Source of the DNA: Sipunculus nudus
Lineage: Eukaryota; Annelida; Sipuncula; Golfingiida; Sipunculidae
NCBI GenBank assembly: GCA_026874595.1
Contig: CM049322.1
Coordinates: 9,816,400-9,880,399 of the forward strand
Length of the DNA stretch: 64,000 bases
Reading direction: 5' to 3'
Part shown: positions 1 to 12,492 of the stretch, piece after piece
Layout: every line of letters starts with the position of its first letter
How positions within the stretch are numbered: position 1 is the stretch's first letter
The notes under the pieces: model-generated
Seen by the model: only the letters and a program-made list of their open reading frames with translations
What the model was told of the DNA's origin: nothing
Databases searched by the model: none
Position numbers and translations under genes: made by a program

Positions 1-767
1 CAAACCTGGCTCCAGAATTTAACCTTAAGGCACACCACATTTACTTTTCACCCTTTTTTTATGTAGCATCTTCAACTAATACTGACTGATTTATGTCTGT
101 CAAGTTAAATTTCAACCATGAAAAGACATTTCATGTCATTCCATATCTCAATCTAATCTATCGCAGCATTCAAGTCTAAAAGTATAACACACATTATTTC
201 CTGCTGATTAAATGCTTCCCAAATGTCCGTATGTACTTTCAGTAAGGCTGTTTCTGTTGAATTACCTTCTATACAAGCAGCTTGATTTTCTGCTACATGA
301 ACATATGAAGCAATGTAAAATTCAATTTTTTAGGACGCATGTCTGTAATTGTTGTTAACAGTGATAATCCTGTCGTCTTTAGTGAAATCACCCCTACACT
401 GATTGACTATATTATAGGGCAAAATCAGGGGGGGGGGTATTGTCTGTTGGCAAAGGAGATCCCACTAAATTAGGATTTACATCACCAGGATGTGTTGGTT
501 CCATTTCCTACATTATTTTATAAAATGTTGAAACATATAAATTTTCAAAGCGATGTTTTTATACAGCAGGGGGTAACTACGTAAATACATATTTTCAAAT
601 GCAATAATATGTTAGTTTCGATTACATTAAGTAACATGATTGGAACTAACTGCCCTGAAAACAAGTTCATACGCAAGTCTTATCGACCCGGACCACAATA
701 CTAAAAGTTCTATACCAGAGCTTTTGTTACTTTTCTTTTAAATCTTTTGTGGACAATAGTTACGTAC
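1..767. other. Non-coding, no gene seen
   Basis: AT-rich sequence without a convincing coding exon on either strand. The only notable local feature is a run of ten G at 428-437. Confidence 0.5.
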
Positions 768-962
768 CTGAAGGTCTTCCCGGAGTTCAAAAGTGGTCCG
801 CATTAATACATCACCAGGACCTTCCAGGACCTTATAGAATGTCTCCCCTATCAGGGTTATTATGAAATGTTCACTGCCGTGATTATTCCATGTTGTGACA
901 TAATTGATTTTAATGCTTATTGGCAATGCATCCAAAGTCTTCTTCTTTGTTGAAATGAAGAA
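768..962 (-). CDS. Candidate internal coding exon, unknown protein
   Basis: On the minus strand an open stretch of exactly 195 nt (65 codons, phase 0 at both ends) is bounded by an acceptor-like AG (964-963, after a moderately pyrimidine-rich stretch) and a strong donor, CAG followed by GTACGT (from 768 into 767-762). The translation begins FFISTKKKT and contains INYVTTWNNHGSEHF and LIGETFYKVLEGPGD. Its mixed, non-repetitive composition is unlike the TA-derived frames elsewhere in the window. I do not recognise the protein family. No partner exon was found in the first 5 kb, so the gene would continue outside the window or across long introns. The symmetric exon with a consensus donor is the main support. 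A chance open frame or an old transposon fragment remains possible. Confidence 0.42.
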
Positions 963-2095
963 CTTACGATAAGGTAAGGTTTAAATATAATGTACGTCAA
1001 CATAATAAAGACCAACCATGAACAAAGATCGACTTTCACCATGCCGAAAACCTCACCAATATGTACATATTAATCATATCTTGGTTATCATCTTTGATTT
1101 AATCATATTCGAACAAAAAAAAATAAACAAAATAATTTAATCACCTTAAAAACATACATACACTATTAAGCCGAACCCGTGCCCTCAATTAAAACACCAA
1201 ATCCCCTGCTAAGCAAATTTACTATATAGTGTTGGATTTCCCGTGTTATTCCAATACCTTCTTACATGCTCCCTGGCACATGGTGTAACGTTACTTCTTG
1301 GTTTAACCTCTGTGCTTATTTATTGTACAGTTTTATGATTGTTATGCCAAAGTATCTGTTATAATTTCATGTCAAGTCGAAACATTTAATGACCTTAGTA
1401 TGCCACATCTGAAAGTATTTTTTTTAACGTAATGAAAGAATAACAACCTATGTCCAATAGTGACCTGGCACCAGCAACCCTGTGTAACCATTTGAATACT
1501 TGATACACTATTGTTATAAGTAATTCAAATGATGGTATAATTATGCACCAACAGACCCAATTTAACATAAGTTTCAACTTATGGAATAGTTTATCATTGA
1601 AGCTGTTCCAAAGCACTTAAGGCAGTAAAATATAAACGGTAACAAATGTTGGTGGTGTAAAGTCATGGAGTTATCGGTGTGTACACAGAGACCTAATTAC
1701 TATAAACGCACTCATGTGAGTGCGGCTTTCAGCTAGGGTATTTGTATTTTGTTTTGATTAAGGATAATTTGTGAAATTAGTTCCGATAGTTTTCCTTTAA
1801 AGATTAAACCTACATTAATAACGACAGTGTCAGACCAGTGTTAAGCGTTCATTAGTTCTGGATGCTCAAAACGCTTGCTTTAATAATGAGTATAGTAAAT
1901 ATTCTTTTTTTTTTATAAATATTTAAAATTCTGAAATACGGGGTACTTTCTTTCGATAAAAAAAACTGGTGTCTCAAGCGGATAAATTTATAAACAACTT
2001 GAAGGTAACCGCCTCCATTATAAACGTTCTCTTATCTTATTCGTATTCTAAGTATGTAAATCTGCAGAGTTTCATTTCGTTTGGGACTACGTTTC
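963..2095. other. Non-coding, no gene seen
   Basis: No coding exon with supported splice sites is visible. The 73-codon minus-strand frame at 1395-1616 has no recognisable domain and is not called. Confidence 0.5.
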
Positions 2096-2099
2096 AGGG

Positions 2100-2410
2100 C
2101 GGTTGCACGCTCTTCCTATCATAATATATACTTCCTATCAGTGTACCAACGCCCGGTAACTAAGGCTCCGGCGGGTCCTGGATATCTAATTATCCCTATC
2201 GTTGGGTCATAACATCGAGGAACCCCCAAAGGCGCACTCGTTTCTGAGTGTAATACGGCTGTAGGGCACAGCCATCCACTTAAGCCTGCAGAGCTCAGCC
2301 TGGGTGGGAACCGACCGTGACAATCTCACCACCTCGGCTGTGATTTGAACTCACGATTTCCCGGCTTTGAGTCCTGTGATCAACCCATGAGCCACAGATG
2401 ACACACGGGA
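2100..2410 (-). mobile_element. tRNA-derived SINE
   Basis: Read on the minus strand, this GC-richer island starts with a tRNA-like head. The A-box-like TGGCTCATGGGTTGATCA lies at 2394-2377 and the B-box-like GAGTTCAAATCA at 2352-2341, about 25 nt apart. This is the spacing of an internal RNA polymerase III promoter. A unique body follows, with the left boundary uncertain at about 2100-2150. It does not fold into an obvious complete tRNA gene, so SINE is preferred over tRNA. It is a different family from the SINE copies at 28.3 and 46.2 kb. Confidence 0.62.
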
Positions 2411-5400
2411 ATCCCCATTTTTGTAGGCCATGACAGATTCATGGAAATAAAATAAAAAAAAAGTCGCAAAGGAATTTAAAAAATGTTAATATAAAAAATA
2501 ATATTACAGCTATCTATACTGGTATATGATTTCTGGACTCAAGACGACATAGTATGGTTATGTCCGTGAAAAAAAAATTCTAGATTGAAGCCTGCCTCTT
2601 TAAGTATCAAATGTAATCGGCATTTGAATTTATCTGAACAGCTCGAAGCAAGGAATGGACAAGACAAGATCAATTGCTTCAAATAGTAAAATAAAAACGT
2701 TGAAATTTCTAATTTCCCTTGAATTGTCTCAGTTGCATTAAGATCATGTCAATTTTGTTCCTTGCACCAGTCCCTGCTATAACGTGTATTTTTCACCATG
2801 CGATACAAAATATTTATAAATATATTTCACCTACTGCGGCTGTTCATCTTAAGACCACATCGACATGCTGCAGTTATAGAGTGTCAAAAAGAACGGAATG
2901 AAGGGAAAACACAATATTTTTCACATAACGTTTTCCTAACAATCATTTATTAGTTTCCTATATAAATATGTTTACAGTAGACCTAAAGTCTGCTGACCAC
3001 GTCAGAGAATTCAGAGTTCGGAAATAAATTTTCAGCAACATCACACAACAATCCAAACTTCAGCAGCCTATAATTAGCCATCTTAATGACATGACGGTCT
3101 GTATTGCACTTCGGTCATAATGAATGTTTTATTTAAAACCGTTTGATTTAGCTCAAACATCCTCCGGTCATCTTGTTTGCAAAGTCGATCAATATAAAGG
3201 TTTCCATGTTGGATATATTCGAGAGATGCAGCCCTTCTAGCTCACACACGCCATGAAATTTGAAGCGCACACGACACCGAGTGACTTTTTTTGAATGGCT
3301 TTAGCAATAAAAATATTCTGGTGTGAATGATATCTTAATTAAAGTTATGGAAAACATAAGAGATGTTGGTAACATTGATTAAGGCCTAAAAGCATCCGCT
3401 TATCTGTACGGCCAATTGATAACCATTGTGAACCCTGCTAATTCTTGTCCGAACAGTCCTTGTCTCCCTGAGCTGTTCGGCTGGCGACGTTCTAATTAAT
3501 TTTAGAAAGAATTACTCTACTTTGACTTATTCCTCGAATAATTACCGGAAAATTGATGGACAGAGGTTTAGAGTAAATGACAATGTATTGGGCAGGGACG
3601 TAGTAAAACGTTATTTGATACCCTATTTTGTAAATGTGGGCGTATGTGTATATTATATAAAGTGGGAAACGCCTATTTTGCATACATGGAACATTACAAT
3701 ATACATAAGATGTATTTTTGTCAGAAATATTTTTGACGAGGTCAGGAGACAAATAGTAAGATTAATTGAAGACAATTAAGATAAAGAGCTATGTTGCTCT
3801 CATTAGCAGCAACAGAGAATATGGTCCACATATCCATGCCCGTCTAAACTCCATATCAATAAAAGGGGTGTCGCATTTGATCGTTAAGGCACATTGGTAT
3901 AAGATAAAACTGACGGCAGAATCTGTATAGCATTTATTTGCTTTAGGTGGGATGGAACTAAATGTATGTGACCTTTTAATCGAAAAAATAGCATATAAAA
4001 TTGACTGAATGTCTTCAACAAAGCTTCTTTATGGAATAAGAGATGGTAAAAGGGATGTCTTGGCAAATTTGATTGGGATTTATCAGAAGTAAATAACAGG
4101 CATGTCAGCATTAGGTCTCTACATTTTTATATACAAAAGCAGTAGCCAGGTTGTATTGGTTTTGGATTGTATTGCATTGCATTATGCAAAATTAGTTTCA
4201 ATAATATATTGCAGGGCTGGAAAATATATTTATTTATGCCTAGACAAAGATTACGTGCGTGTACTGTGAATTAATGAAAATATACAAAGTGTTTATTTGG
4301 TTCTGTCATTACCGTGAGTTATCAACTCACTGACAACTGAACGTACAAAATTCAAAGCCTACACTTATCTGACCACATTTCCGTTTTCCAGAGGCAGCAT
4401 CGTATTTAGAACGACATAAGATATAAACTTTCAACTAACAGACCAGACGATTCCCACACGGCATTTTTATAGGAAATAGCTATTCATTTAATTCAACAAC
4501 CTATGTGCTTAATTTCCGATTATAATAAGTTCTTCTAAAGTAACACCTCAACACCAAATTACAGCAGCAAAACCCGTCATAACGAATATGTGATCCTTTT
4601 AAAATCTACTTTTTACTGATACATGACAAAGAAAATACACGAATTGCAAATATTTACCTTAATTCTGTTGATAATTAAGCACATTCAATCTCATAACATT
4701 TAATGTCCGATAGTAATTGTCGGTTCATCATCACCCGATAGGTGTCGCTGAATACAACCATGACAAACTTTATGATACGGTGAACTTTAGCGATAATTTA
4801 TAATGTATGTTGACAGTACTAATATCTTTGCTGTATAGAATGCTTCATATTAACTTTACAATATCTGATTTTTTAATTGTCTGTTATCCATGGTGATAGA
4901 ATGTGGCGACATTTAACAAAGCAAAAAAAAAAAAAAAATTTAAGAAACAAAAAAAAAATTAGGAAGCGAAAAAAAAATTAGAAAGCAAAAAATATTTATC
5001 ACGAGATAAAATGTCACACTTGTACGAACCATTCGAAGCTGAATTGACATAAAGCAAAGGAACGTTATGGGGACATTATACGTTTAGAGTGCTAACTATT
5101 GCAATTATAAAACAAAGACCATGTATACTGTGTTTAACTGAAAGGTAATACAATATTATTAATTTAAAATCAATCAAGTTTGTATATCCCCTAAGATAAG
5201 CCGAGTTGAAGAAAAGTTCAATATAAATTCAATACTTAATTATTCATATCCGTAAGGAAGATGTTAAAGCCTAAAGAAACTGAAACATTCTACCTGAACG
5301 GCGGATTCGGAGCCATGGCTGTTAAATCACTCAAATAGAAATGTTTAGGTCTGCATGCATGCATTGTTGGTACCTTATTATTTTAAGAATACAAACAAAT

Positions 5401-5793
5401 ATGAGCTTCTTATAGAAACACGCTTTTTGTACAATTTCTTTCAGCTTTTGTTTTTATTTAAATGGTGTGTTGTTTAATGGAACATGTATTAGACCATTAT
5501 AAATTAATAACAATCATACATTTTCCTCAGACCATCAATTCACTGTGTTTTAACCAGACATAGGTGATTTATATTTATGTTGTCGTAGATAAATTCAACA
5601 AATTGGCAAATTGGTTCTTCAAAATTTGACTGGAAGTTGTGAATCTCAGCCCATAATGTCGCAGGTCATGCTTGGCAGCTGAGCGTCATGACACTTGGGT
5701 CACTTGTTAATATTGTCCAAATGGTGTGAGCAAGGGTCTAATGGTATGCCTCCCACGCCTATCCCCTTTCCTGCGTTTACGCGTCCCCAAAAT
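2411..5793. other. Non-coding; A-rich short tandem repeat
   Basis: About 3.4 kb without a supported gene. Short open frames at 2719-2901, 3522-3779 and 3884-4111 show no domain or splice context. At 4917-4990 there is a decayed tandem repeat of an A-run unit (roughly GAAGC plus A8-15 plus TTA). Confidence 0.5.
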
Positions 5794-6727
5794 TGTTACA
5801 TTTGCAGAATACATCACACACAAAAGGCTCAAAAACATTACATATATTGTTAAGTAACTTAATTACAACATATCACGTAGTCGTGACGAGCATAAATTTT
5901 GTTAAGGAGATAAAAAAAATCAGATTCTGTAACACGAGGCAGCGTGAAATGTCTAGGGGAATGAATAAAGAAGTCAGTAGTTTTTTGTTAACAAATAATT
6001 ATAATTCATTCTTAAAACAACTAAAACATTACAATACACTTAATCAATCCAATTACACAGTATGACAACAGTACAACAGCAAATCCATAAAATTACACAG
6101 TATAGTAAATAAAGTGCACAGTACCTGGATACCACCACTGTCACAGCGAGAAGTCCTTTAAAAAAATCCAGATGATCAGTTCCAATAAATCTTGTAAGAG
6201 AATAATAGTCCAATTTAATCACAAAATCAATATGTTGTAATCAAAAAGTGAAGTTCTGGTAGTGATCCCAAAGGCAAACTGAAGACTATATTAAATCCGT
6301 TACAAATTTCAAGAAGATCTATAACTGCTGCAATTATCGAGAAAAGATCCACAAATTTATCTCACAGTATCCCGTGTACGCAAGAATATTTCTCTCTCTC
6401 TTCCTTCTCGGCTCTAAACACAGCCCCTAATTTATAGCTTCTTCCCCTAAAGCCTAGAAAAATCTGTTTCACAAACAATCAAAAGAACCCAACAATACAT
6501 AATATACTCGCGCCCAAAGAACAATACATGACACGAGCTATTGGAGAGCGACCAGCCCAGAAAGTTCCAAAATAGCATGAGCGCTGTGTTTCTACACGTC
6601 AGAGTTCAACCAATGGGGATTAAACCGAGCCTGCAAAACCCGGCCAGGCGAGGTTGCTACAGCAACCAGCCACGCCCGCGCCACACGAATCAAGTGTCAA
6701 CAACACATGTAACAGACATCTGTAACA
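5794..6727 (-). mobile_element. LTR of a Ty3/gypsy-like element (solo or orphan)
   Basis: Read on the minus strand, the segment begins TGTTACA (6727-6721) and ends TGTAACA (5800-5794), a perfect 7-bp terminal inverted repeat of LTR type. A TATAAATTAG box lies at 6436-6427. The region 5865-6150 aligns in the same orientation with 20443-20735, the remnant LTR next to the gypsy gag at 20.26 kb. A TGGGG run a few bases beyond the 5794 end is a weak primer-binding-site candidate. A second TGTAACA at 6708-6714 makes the right edge ambiguous by 13 bp. No target-site duplication is obvious, and no internal gag or pol flanks it on either side. Confidence 0.6.
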
Positions 6728-6829
6728 GACACACTCTCTGAGACCCTTGCTCAGACTGAACGGATTTTGGGAAACCAAAAGATGTAAAAAAGGGAACCTG
6801 GTATATGCGCACATTATTGTCAGCAAGTA

Positions 6830-7740
6830 TTCATGTCCAGATGGTGAAGGTCATTGCTACTCGCTGCCAGACGTGCTTGTACGTCGCTCCGCATTTGATA
6901 TAATTATTGAGGGTTATTTAAAGTCAGATTTGATGTTTAAATATATAACTGGAAGAGGCAAAGCTCAAGTTGGGTCTACGCCAACTCTAGAGAGGTACGG
7001 AAAAGCAAAGAAACAGATAAACAAAGCACGCAGAGGAGGGTCAATTTGGAGGACGGCACACCTGTCAAAGCAAATACATCTGAAGGACAGATAAATAACC
7101 GTGAACTAATGCAGGCTATCCGTGATCTAGAAAAAAAGATTAGTGGAGTCAGAGGAAAGAATTGTAAACAGAATTAAAGTTGAGTTTAACCAAAAATTTG
7201 TTGAAATAGAAAAAAAGCCTTCAGTTAGAGAAGAGACTATGATTTAAAGAAAGAAAATGAATCGCTGAAAAAATGAATTGTCACAGGGTAAATCCTCTCA
7301 GGAAGATATGTCACATGAAGTGGAAACATTGAAAAAAGACTCTTTTGCAATAAGAAGATACCGCAGTGAACACAATATTAGAGTTTCAGGGTTCTCTGAA
7401 GAACAGAAAGAGTATTGTGAAGATAAACTGGTGAAATTTATAATGGATAATAAATTAATGCCGGAAAAGTCCAGCGGAGAGATCAGCCAGCTGTTTGTAG
7501 TAGTGGGGAGGACCGGTAAACGTCGTGAAAGCCCGTGCCAAATACTGGCCACATGTTACAACAGGGAAGTCAGAAATGAACTTGTAAGCGAAATGGTCAA
7601 GACGGTGCAAACCTGATTGAGGAGGACTTTATATTGGAAGACTATGAACTGAGAAAAAAAGCTCTTTCTAATATGTAAAAGGCACATAGTGATGGTAAAA
7701 AATGTAAGTTTGTGAAGGGTCAGTTATTTGTTTAAGGTGC
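6830..7740 (+). pseudogene. LINE ORF1 remnant (L1/Tx1-like RNA-binding protein)
   Basis: A decayed L1-type ORF1. The clearest block, 7278-7616, translates to a charged coiled-coil-like stretch followed by EHNIRVSGFSEEQKEY and a VVVGRTGKRRESPCQIL region. These correspond to the RRM core and C-terminal domain of L1-like ORF1 proteins. A basic N-terminal part is open at about 6945-7094 in another frame, and the C-terminal tail is recoverable to about 7735 after a further frameshift or stop. ORF1p of this kind is a nucleic-acid chaperone that coats its LINE RNA. At least three frame changes show that the copy is dead. The matching ORF2-like remnant begins at about 14.34 kb, beyond a tandem repeat and the Ngaro insertion. 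Confidence 0.6.
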
Positions 7741-8591
7741 GATAGTGCCTCTGTGAGAATCAAACTGAAATAGGTGAATGAAATCTACTTGTTGACTATC
7801 CTTAAGTCCGTCCTTGAAGCTTGTTTTGTGCATGACGTAACGCTGGAGCTCCAACTGACACCTGACGCTTGGTGCACTTGGCAGGAGAACACGTGACCTG
7901 GACACCGTGGCCTGCAAATTCTTTCACTTCTGTGTTCATTTGGTTTCGGCCGGCTACCGCAGGATAAAAAATAGGCTTTGAAGGAGCGCCTTAAAAGAAA
8001 CGAACTTTGTGAATTTGTCGATAGTGCCAAGAGCAAGTGGTGTTCTGTGTCCATGAGTTATTGGTTTGAGGTGACGTTTCGTGTGGCTGCCTTCGGACGG
8101 AATAACTTGTGCAAGCGACGAAAGCAAATTTGTTAAAACGTTGGAAAACAGGCGAGGGATCTCAGACTATTTTAGTGTCCCATTAGCAGTGTAGTGAGGA
8201 AGAAGGAATGGCGGTTACAAGAAGAAACAATACAATTTGATTACCAGGAAAAATCAGATTATGTGCCCGGCCAGTAGACATTATGATGCTCAACTTATTG
8301 AACTTATTGAACTTAAGGAACATCGTATCAGGTGAAACTTTGGGAAATCAAGCAACAGTTAAAGACAATGGGAAAATAAAGATTCTGTTATATACTGTAC
8401 ACATAGGAGCGTTTTATAAAAATGACCAGGACGTAAAGCAAGTGGAAAAGAACTTTACCGTCAAAACGACAAGTTGCACTTGTCAAGAAAAGACACACTG
8501 GCGTTAAAAATACTTAGTAGGCTCTGTGAACCAGTTGCAACGAAAGATTGTTAAATCATAAAATGGCCAATATCATCTTTAATATAAACAG
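7741..8591. other. Non-coding, possibly LINE spacer or old repeat
   Basis: No gene is recognised. The sequence is moderately GC-richer than its surroundings and lies between the LINE ORF1 remnant and a tandem repeat, so it may be part of a mobile element. The frames at 7785-8054 (minus) and 8283-8507 (plus) carry no domain. Confidence 0.4.
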
Positions 8592-9417
8592 AATCAAATA
8601 TTTTGCTTTGTGTATGGGTTGTTCTCCTGGCTCGTGGACTCCAATTAATGACAGGAAAGTTCTACTTTATCTTGGTCTCGGGGGGGGGGGGGGGGGGGTA
8701 CGGGACAGGCGGATCAAATATTAATGCTGGAAATGTATTATTGTCGTAAATGAGGCAGAGGGCAGCATTTAGTTATGATAGAGACATTGTACTTGTCTAC
8801 TTTTTTTATGAGTAGTTATAGCAGAGATCTGCCATGGCCCTGATTCTTAAAGATATTGTACCGTTGATATGAATAGCATAAAATATTCTGGTTTATGTGC
8901 GGGAGTTTTCCTTCTGGCTCGTGGAGTCCATTGGAAGACAGGAAAGTTCTACTTTATCCTGGTAGAAGGGGCTGTACGGGACAGGCGGATTTACAAATAA
9001 TGCTGGAAATGTTAAATTGTCGTAAATTAAGGCAGGGGGAACACTTAGTTATGATAGAGACATTATACTTGTCTATTATCCTGGTGTAAGGAGCTGGGCG
9101 GGGCAGGCGGATTCTTCGAACTCAACAGAAAATGAGTTCAGGCAGGAGGCAGCATTTTATCAAAGTAGTGATGGACACACTATATTTGTATTCTTACTTT
9201 TTATGAGTTGTTGTAACGGAGTTCTTTGTTAAATCATTAATTGAATAGAAATTTTGATATAATTATGATATTATACATTTTACAATAAATAGAAACAAAT
9301 AAAATAGGATTAAATTTCTATTGAGATCGAGACCAGGCCAGAGCGGTACTGTTTTTTATCGGTTCGTAAATAGGGAGTTCATTATCTGAATGAATAGTTA
9401 TAGCAGAAATCATTTAT
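8592..9417 (+). repeat. Degenerate tandem repeat, about 200-290-bp units
   Basis: Three to four diverged units, starting near 8592, 8878 and 9076, share blocks such as CTGGCTCGTGGA, GACAGGAAAGTTCTACTTTA, GGGACAGGCGG, GGCAGCATTT and TTATGAGT(A/T)GTTGTA. The last unit is interrupted at 9417/14130 by the Ngaro element. A 19-G run lies at 8680-8698. L1-type LINEs often carry 5'-UTR or inter-ORF tandem repeats, and the decayed ORF2 resumes to the right. That link is inference. Confidence 0.6.
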
Positions 9418-9594
9418 GTACCTTTTATATTATAAAGGTATTTAAAGGGACACCGGGGGGCGGCAGCGTGCTAGTGGTAGCTCAGGCAGGGAGATTTGAC
9501 CTTCGTGACCAGCGTCACATGATTAGTATTGTAAGCATTTTGCGCACAGCATTGGTGCAAGCAGCAGCGCCATTTTCTGCCGGGAAAATTGCAC
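9418..9594 (+). repeat. Ngaro split repeat A1
   Basis: Left terminal repeat, 177 bp, starting GTACCTTTTATATTATAAAG and ending at GGGAAAATTGCAC. It matches A2 at 13692-13868 with only scattered substitutions. The terminal stretch contains a self-complementary TACCTTTTATATTATAAAGGTA hairpin. This repeat should carry the element's promoter region. Confidence 0.9.
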
Positions 9595-9659
9595 TTTTAC
9601 TAAGTTTTCAGACAGTGTCAAACTGGTCTATTATAGTGTTAACTCGCGTCCTCTGTAAA

Positions 9660-10890
9660 ATGTCGACTTTTAGTAAATGGATTGAGGATAACGAACTATC
9701 GGAGGACTGTTTAACCATTTTAAGTGAGGCGGGGTTCACCTCACTTAGGAGTTGTAAAATGCTAACAGAAGCTCTCGTTTAAAAGCATTTCGGCAAAGCG
9801 TTGTCGCTTGGACAAATATTGCTTTTACAGGAAGCTGTCGCGTCGCTGCAAGAGAACGTGTCTTCTAAGCAAAAAACATACCAGGATACAAAAGACCGGG
9901 ACTGCAAAGCTCACCTCAAAACCAACGACCCACCCCCAGGAAATCTCGGGGCACCGCAGCCTTTTGGTGAATTCGCTGACGACGGTGAAAATGACATGGC
10001 AGCGCCCATCCAGCAGCCCCAACAGAATACCTTTTCGCTTGAAAATCACCACACAGGTAGTGGCGAGCTGGACTACTCGAGGCTCTGCCAACTTTTGGAG
10101 ATGACAGACCATAAGACCGGCCCGCGTGATAATATTCCGAGCGGAAACGGAGGTAAGAGCTTTTTCGACCCATTTTCGCTCAGCGCTGATTCCTGCAGTA
10201 AAGTTAAACACAGAGACGTGAGGGACTATGTTATGTTCGGCCAACAATACACGGTGCGTGATGCCAATCACCAGCCCATCAAGGAAAGGGACTTCGAATT
10301 GTCCTTATCGGACAAAAGGGTACCAATGGACAGGCTTAGCCCCCTTCAATTTTTTGAGGGGATTTTAAAGATCTTAAAAGAGATGGTGGCAAAAGATGGA
10401 GCTGACGTAGTGTGCGTAATGAATTACATCGCTTATCTTACAAAGATTGCCTGTATAGGACAGACCCTTCTCCTGGCCGTCTGTACTTAAATACGATGCA
10501 CAATACAGAAAATCCCAGTCTGCGATGGGGTTTACTTGGGGAGCGGACAGCCCTTTTCTAATGCAACTCCTACTTAGACAATCAGAAGGAGACAAAAACA
10601 AAATAGCGCCGAGCAATGGATCCGCTGGTGGTCTAAGGTCGAGACATTATAAATACGACCCCGCCTCTGGCCGCATTGTGTGTGAGAGATTTAACGGGAG
10701 AAACGGTTGCGCATTAAGGCAGTGCCGATATGCACATGTCTGTCTGACATGTTTTTCTCAGACGCATGGGGACTATTTTCGTAAGCATCCTGCGCAGAAC
10801 AAGACAACAATGAATAGTGATGCTAGACAGAACACTCAACTACAGTCGGTGCAGCCAACCCCTATGCACCAAGTACCAAGACCCTACTGA
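9660..10890 (+). pseudogene. gag: Ngaro Gag-like ORF, frameshifted
   Basis: The frame starts at ATG 9660 (MSTFSKWIEDNELSED). It meets one in-frame stop at 9780-9782 and stays open in the same frame to 10490. It then needs a frame change between about 10441 and 10490 to continue in the frame that ends at 10890. The middle is hydrophilic and proline/glutamine-rich. The distal part holds a Cys/His cluster: CERFNGRNGCALRQCRYAHV, then a CLTC with a downstream His. This is the zinc-finger type found near the end of DIRS/Ngaro Gag-like proteins. The product would package the element RNA. The in-frame stop and the frameshift make this copy non-functional. The reading frame ends at TGA 10888 in the same frame as the RT ORF, which could allow readthrough or reinitiation. 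Confidence 0.78.
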
Positions 10891-10905
10891 CTGCCCCAGT
10901 GCCAG

Positions 10906-12492
10906 GTGTACTCAACCTTGACAGAACGGATAGGAGTGTGGTCAGATGAACTTTTGTATGATAAAGATAGAGACTTTATACTTGCAGGCCTCGCTGAGGG
11001 CTTTAACATTATTGATAGTCCAACTGTAAAAAATATTCAAAGAGTTAAGACAACCAATAGTAAATCAGCAATTTGTCAAGCAAATAAAATGAAAGTAGAA
11101 AGGCAAATAGTATCTGAAATTGAGAATGGCAATTACATTTGTCCTGCACAAGACCCTTTGATAATTAGTGCCCTCTCTGCCGTACCGAAGTCGGACGGTG
11201 GTATACGACTTGTACATGATTTAAGTCGCCCTCATGGTAGAGCAGTAAATGATTTTGTGGAAAAGTGTCCTTTTCAATAAGACTCAAAATGCATTAGAAG
11301 TTATTCAGCAGGGGAGCTATATGCAAAGGTTGACCTGCAATCGGCTTATAGGTGCGTGCCGATACACCCTACAAATTTCCCCCTTACAGGTCTCGAATGG
11401 ACTTTTCATGATAACGAAGTCCCTGTTACATTGGTTGATACAAAATTACCCTTCGGGGCTCGTAAAAGTCCAGAAATATTTCACCGTATAACACAGGCTG
11501 TTAAACGGATGATGGAGAGACGAGGCTTCAAACTGGTGGTATATCTTAAAGATTTTCTGATAATAGGAGACTCATTAAATAATTGCTTGTGTGGGTATAA
11601 CTGTTTGTTGACATTATTGCGTAGGTTGGGTTTTCACATAAATTGGAAAAAAGCGTGTGACCCCACAACTAGGATAACTTTCCTGGGGACGGTAATTGAC
11701 TCCGCGAGGGGTACTCTTTCTCTTGAGACTGGAAAGGTAAACCAACTTAGGAAATTACTTAAGAATTATAGTAAACGCACCAGAGCTTCTAAACGTCAGC
11801 TGGAGTCACTGGCAGGAAAATTATCTTGGGCTTCAAATGTTATCCGGTGGGGAAGGACCCACCTGAGACCTATTTTTAATGTCATTAAAGATCTAAAGAT
11901 GCCCCACCATAAATGTAGACTTGACAGTCTGTTCTCAGAACTAGCATGGTGGTTCAAGTGGTTAGCTGCAGGTAATAACACTCGGTTAATTTGGGACACT
12001 CGGCCAACTTGTCATATTTTCAGAGATGCCAGCACCCAAGCAAGCGGAGCATTCTGCAATGGTGACTGGTTCTATGTCAATTGGCATGCTGATATTACCC
12101 AGCTTAGTCAAAAGCATATTAACATTAAAGAGCTTGCATCAATTGTGTTGGCAGCGCGCCGCTGGGGCGACAAGTGGCTCAACCAACAGATAATTGTGCA
12201 TACAGATAGTGAAGTCGCGATGTCTATCATTAATAAGGGTGCATCACCTGTAAATGTATGTAACAACTTACTTAAAGAACTCTGCTTTTTATCATTGAAG
12301 TTTAACTTTTCTATAAGTTGTACCCACATTCGGGGAATGGATAACTATATTGCAGACCTTATAAGTCGCTTAAATGATGGTAATAATATTGAGAAGTTTC
12401 TTAGGGCAATACAGGGTCTTTATGTGGGTCAGTATTTGTTGCCACCAATTTATAACTTTGCCGATCATATGACTAAACAATCATTGTTTTAA
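10906..12492 (+). pseudogene. Ngaro reverse transcriptase-RNase H, one stop
   Basis: A single frame of 528 codons is broken by one TAA at 11278-11280. RT blocks in order are ALSAVPKSDGGIRLVHDLSR (fingers), a KVDLQSAYR block holding the first catalytic Asp, KLPFGARKSPEIF, and VVYLKDFLIIGDS. The last is the YxDD box, but its first Asp is Lys here (codon AAA at about 11550), which should abolish polymerase activity. RNase H follows, with HIFRDAST, an INIKELAS Glu, IVHTDSEVAMSI and DNYIADLISR, giving the four acidic positions. No integrase or protease follows, as expected for the family. The region just before 10906 continues in frame from the Gag stop. The stop and the YLKD substitution both mark this as an inactive copy. 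Confidence 0.88.

Noticed and set aside
9825-10271. 148-codon minus frame inside Ngaro gag
   Set aside because: Antisense shadow of the Gag-like ORF.
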